In this document: in pieces, positions 52,426-52,449 of the stretch | Layout: the number at the start of each line of letters is the position of its first letter | Numbering within the stretch: position 1 is the stretch's first letter | Assembly: GCF_001637225.1 (NCBI RefSeq) | Contig: NZ_LVJI01000029.1 | Span: forward strand, 1 to 52,449 | Length of the DNA: 52,449 nucleotides | Direction of reading: 5' to 3' | From: Paenibacillus antarcticus | Lineage (GTDB): Bacteria > Bacillota > Bacilli > Paenibacillales > Paenibacillaceae | The notes under the pieces: generated by a model | Told to the model about the DNA's origin: nothing | Seen by the model: only the letters and a program-made list of their open reading frames with translations | Databases searched by the model: none | Translations under genes and position numbers: made by a program

Positions 52426-52449
52426 TCAACTATACCAGCTAATAGCTTG

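Overview
The window looks like chromosomal DNA of a Paenibacillus-type Firmicute. The evidence is strong AAGGAGG-type ribosome binding sites with some TTG and GTG starts, copper-amine-oxidase-N surface proteins, S-layer homology repeats, a secreted protein carrying both cohesin and dockerin, a fruRKA operon, a guanidine-I riboswitch in front of paired SMR genes, and many short intergenic hairpin repeats. No tRNA, rRNA or CRISPR array was seen, and no intact transposase. The region is an accessory mosaic in which working genes alternate with decayed ones.

Layout. 0-9 kb: a CD3324-like small protein, an amidase, a secreted CuAO-N/DUF3298-like protein, a divergent MATE pump/TetR pair with three similar operators, and a DUF2243/CtaG-like membrane pair. 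9-15 kb: an intact alpha/beta hydrolase with two decayed copies (3.9 and 14.8 kb), and an ECF sigma/anti-sigma operon beside a second anti-sigma-like gene that kept the promoter but lost the sigma gene and its own inhibitory domain. 15-19 kb: YdeI-like and VOC proteins, a WYL regulator with a perfect operator, msrA, and an aldo/keto reductase and an AraC regulator joined head to head by a deletion. 20-24 kb: a GH43 glycosidase with a divergent regulator, and an ApbE pseudogene. 24-29 kb: the guanidine riboswitch with two SMR genes, small membrane or secreted proteins, an NTF2-like/ArsR divergent pair, and gene debris. 29-33 kb: fruR-fruK-fruA. 34-40.5 kb: a GH51 arabinofuranosidase, a broken S-layer-type protein, and a large secreted GH43-like protein with cohesin and dockerin. 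41-47 kb: a persulfide/sulfur-relay cluster. 47-52 kb: a group II intron fragment, interspersed repeats, a TetR/old-yellow-enzyme unit with two matching operators, and a CuAO-N protein.

How genes work together. The clearest system is at 42.2-47.1 kb. A CstR-type persulfide sensor has its two cysteines at positions 31 and 60. It precedes two DsrE proteins, two single-domain rhodaneses, a TusA-rhodanese fusion, a rhodanese-persulfide dioxygenase fusion, a lone TusA and a TauE exporter. Four CstR-like palindromes sit in front of the sensor and three downstream gene groups. Together these genes would sense reactive sulfur, relay it, oxidise it to sulfite and export it. The carbohydrate genes (GH43, GH51, secreted GH43-like, fructose PTS) fit a plant-polysaccharide lifestyle.

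Two repeat families recur between genes. One is a 119-bp unit with two hairpins, containing GGTACAAGTTCTTGTC and its complement. The other is a shorter bcr-like element with the core CTAACGGG. Domain and family calls come from reading the sequence; no database search was run.
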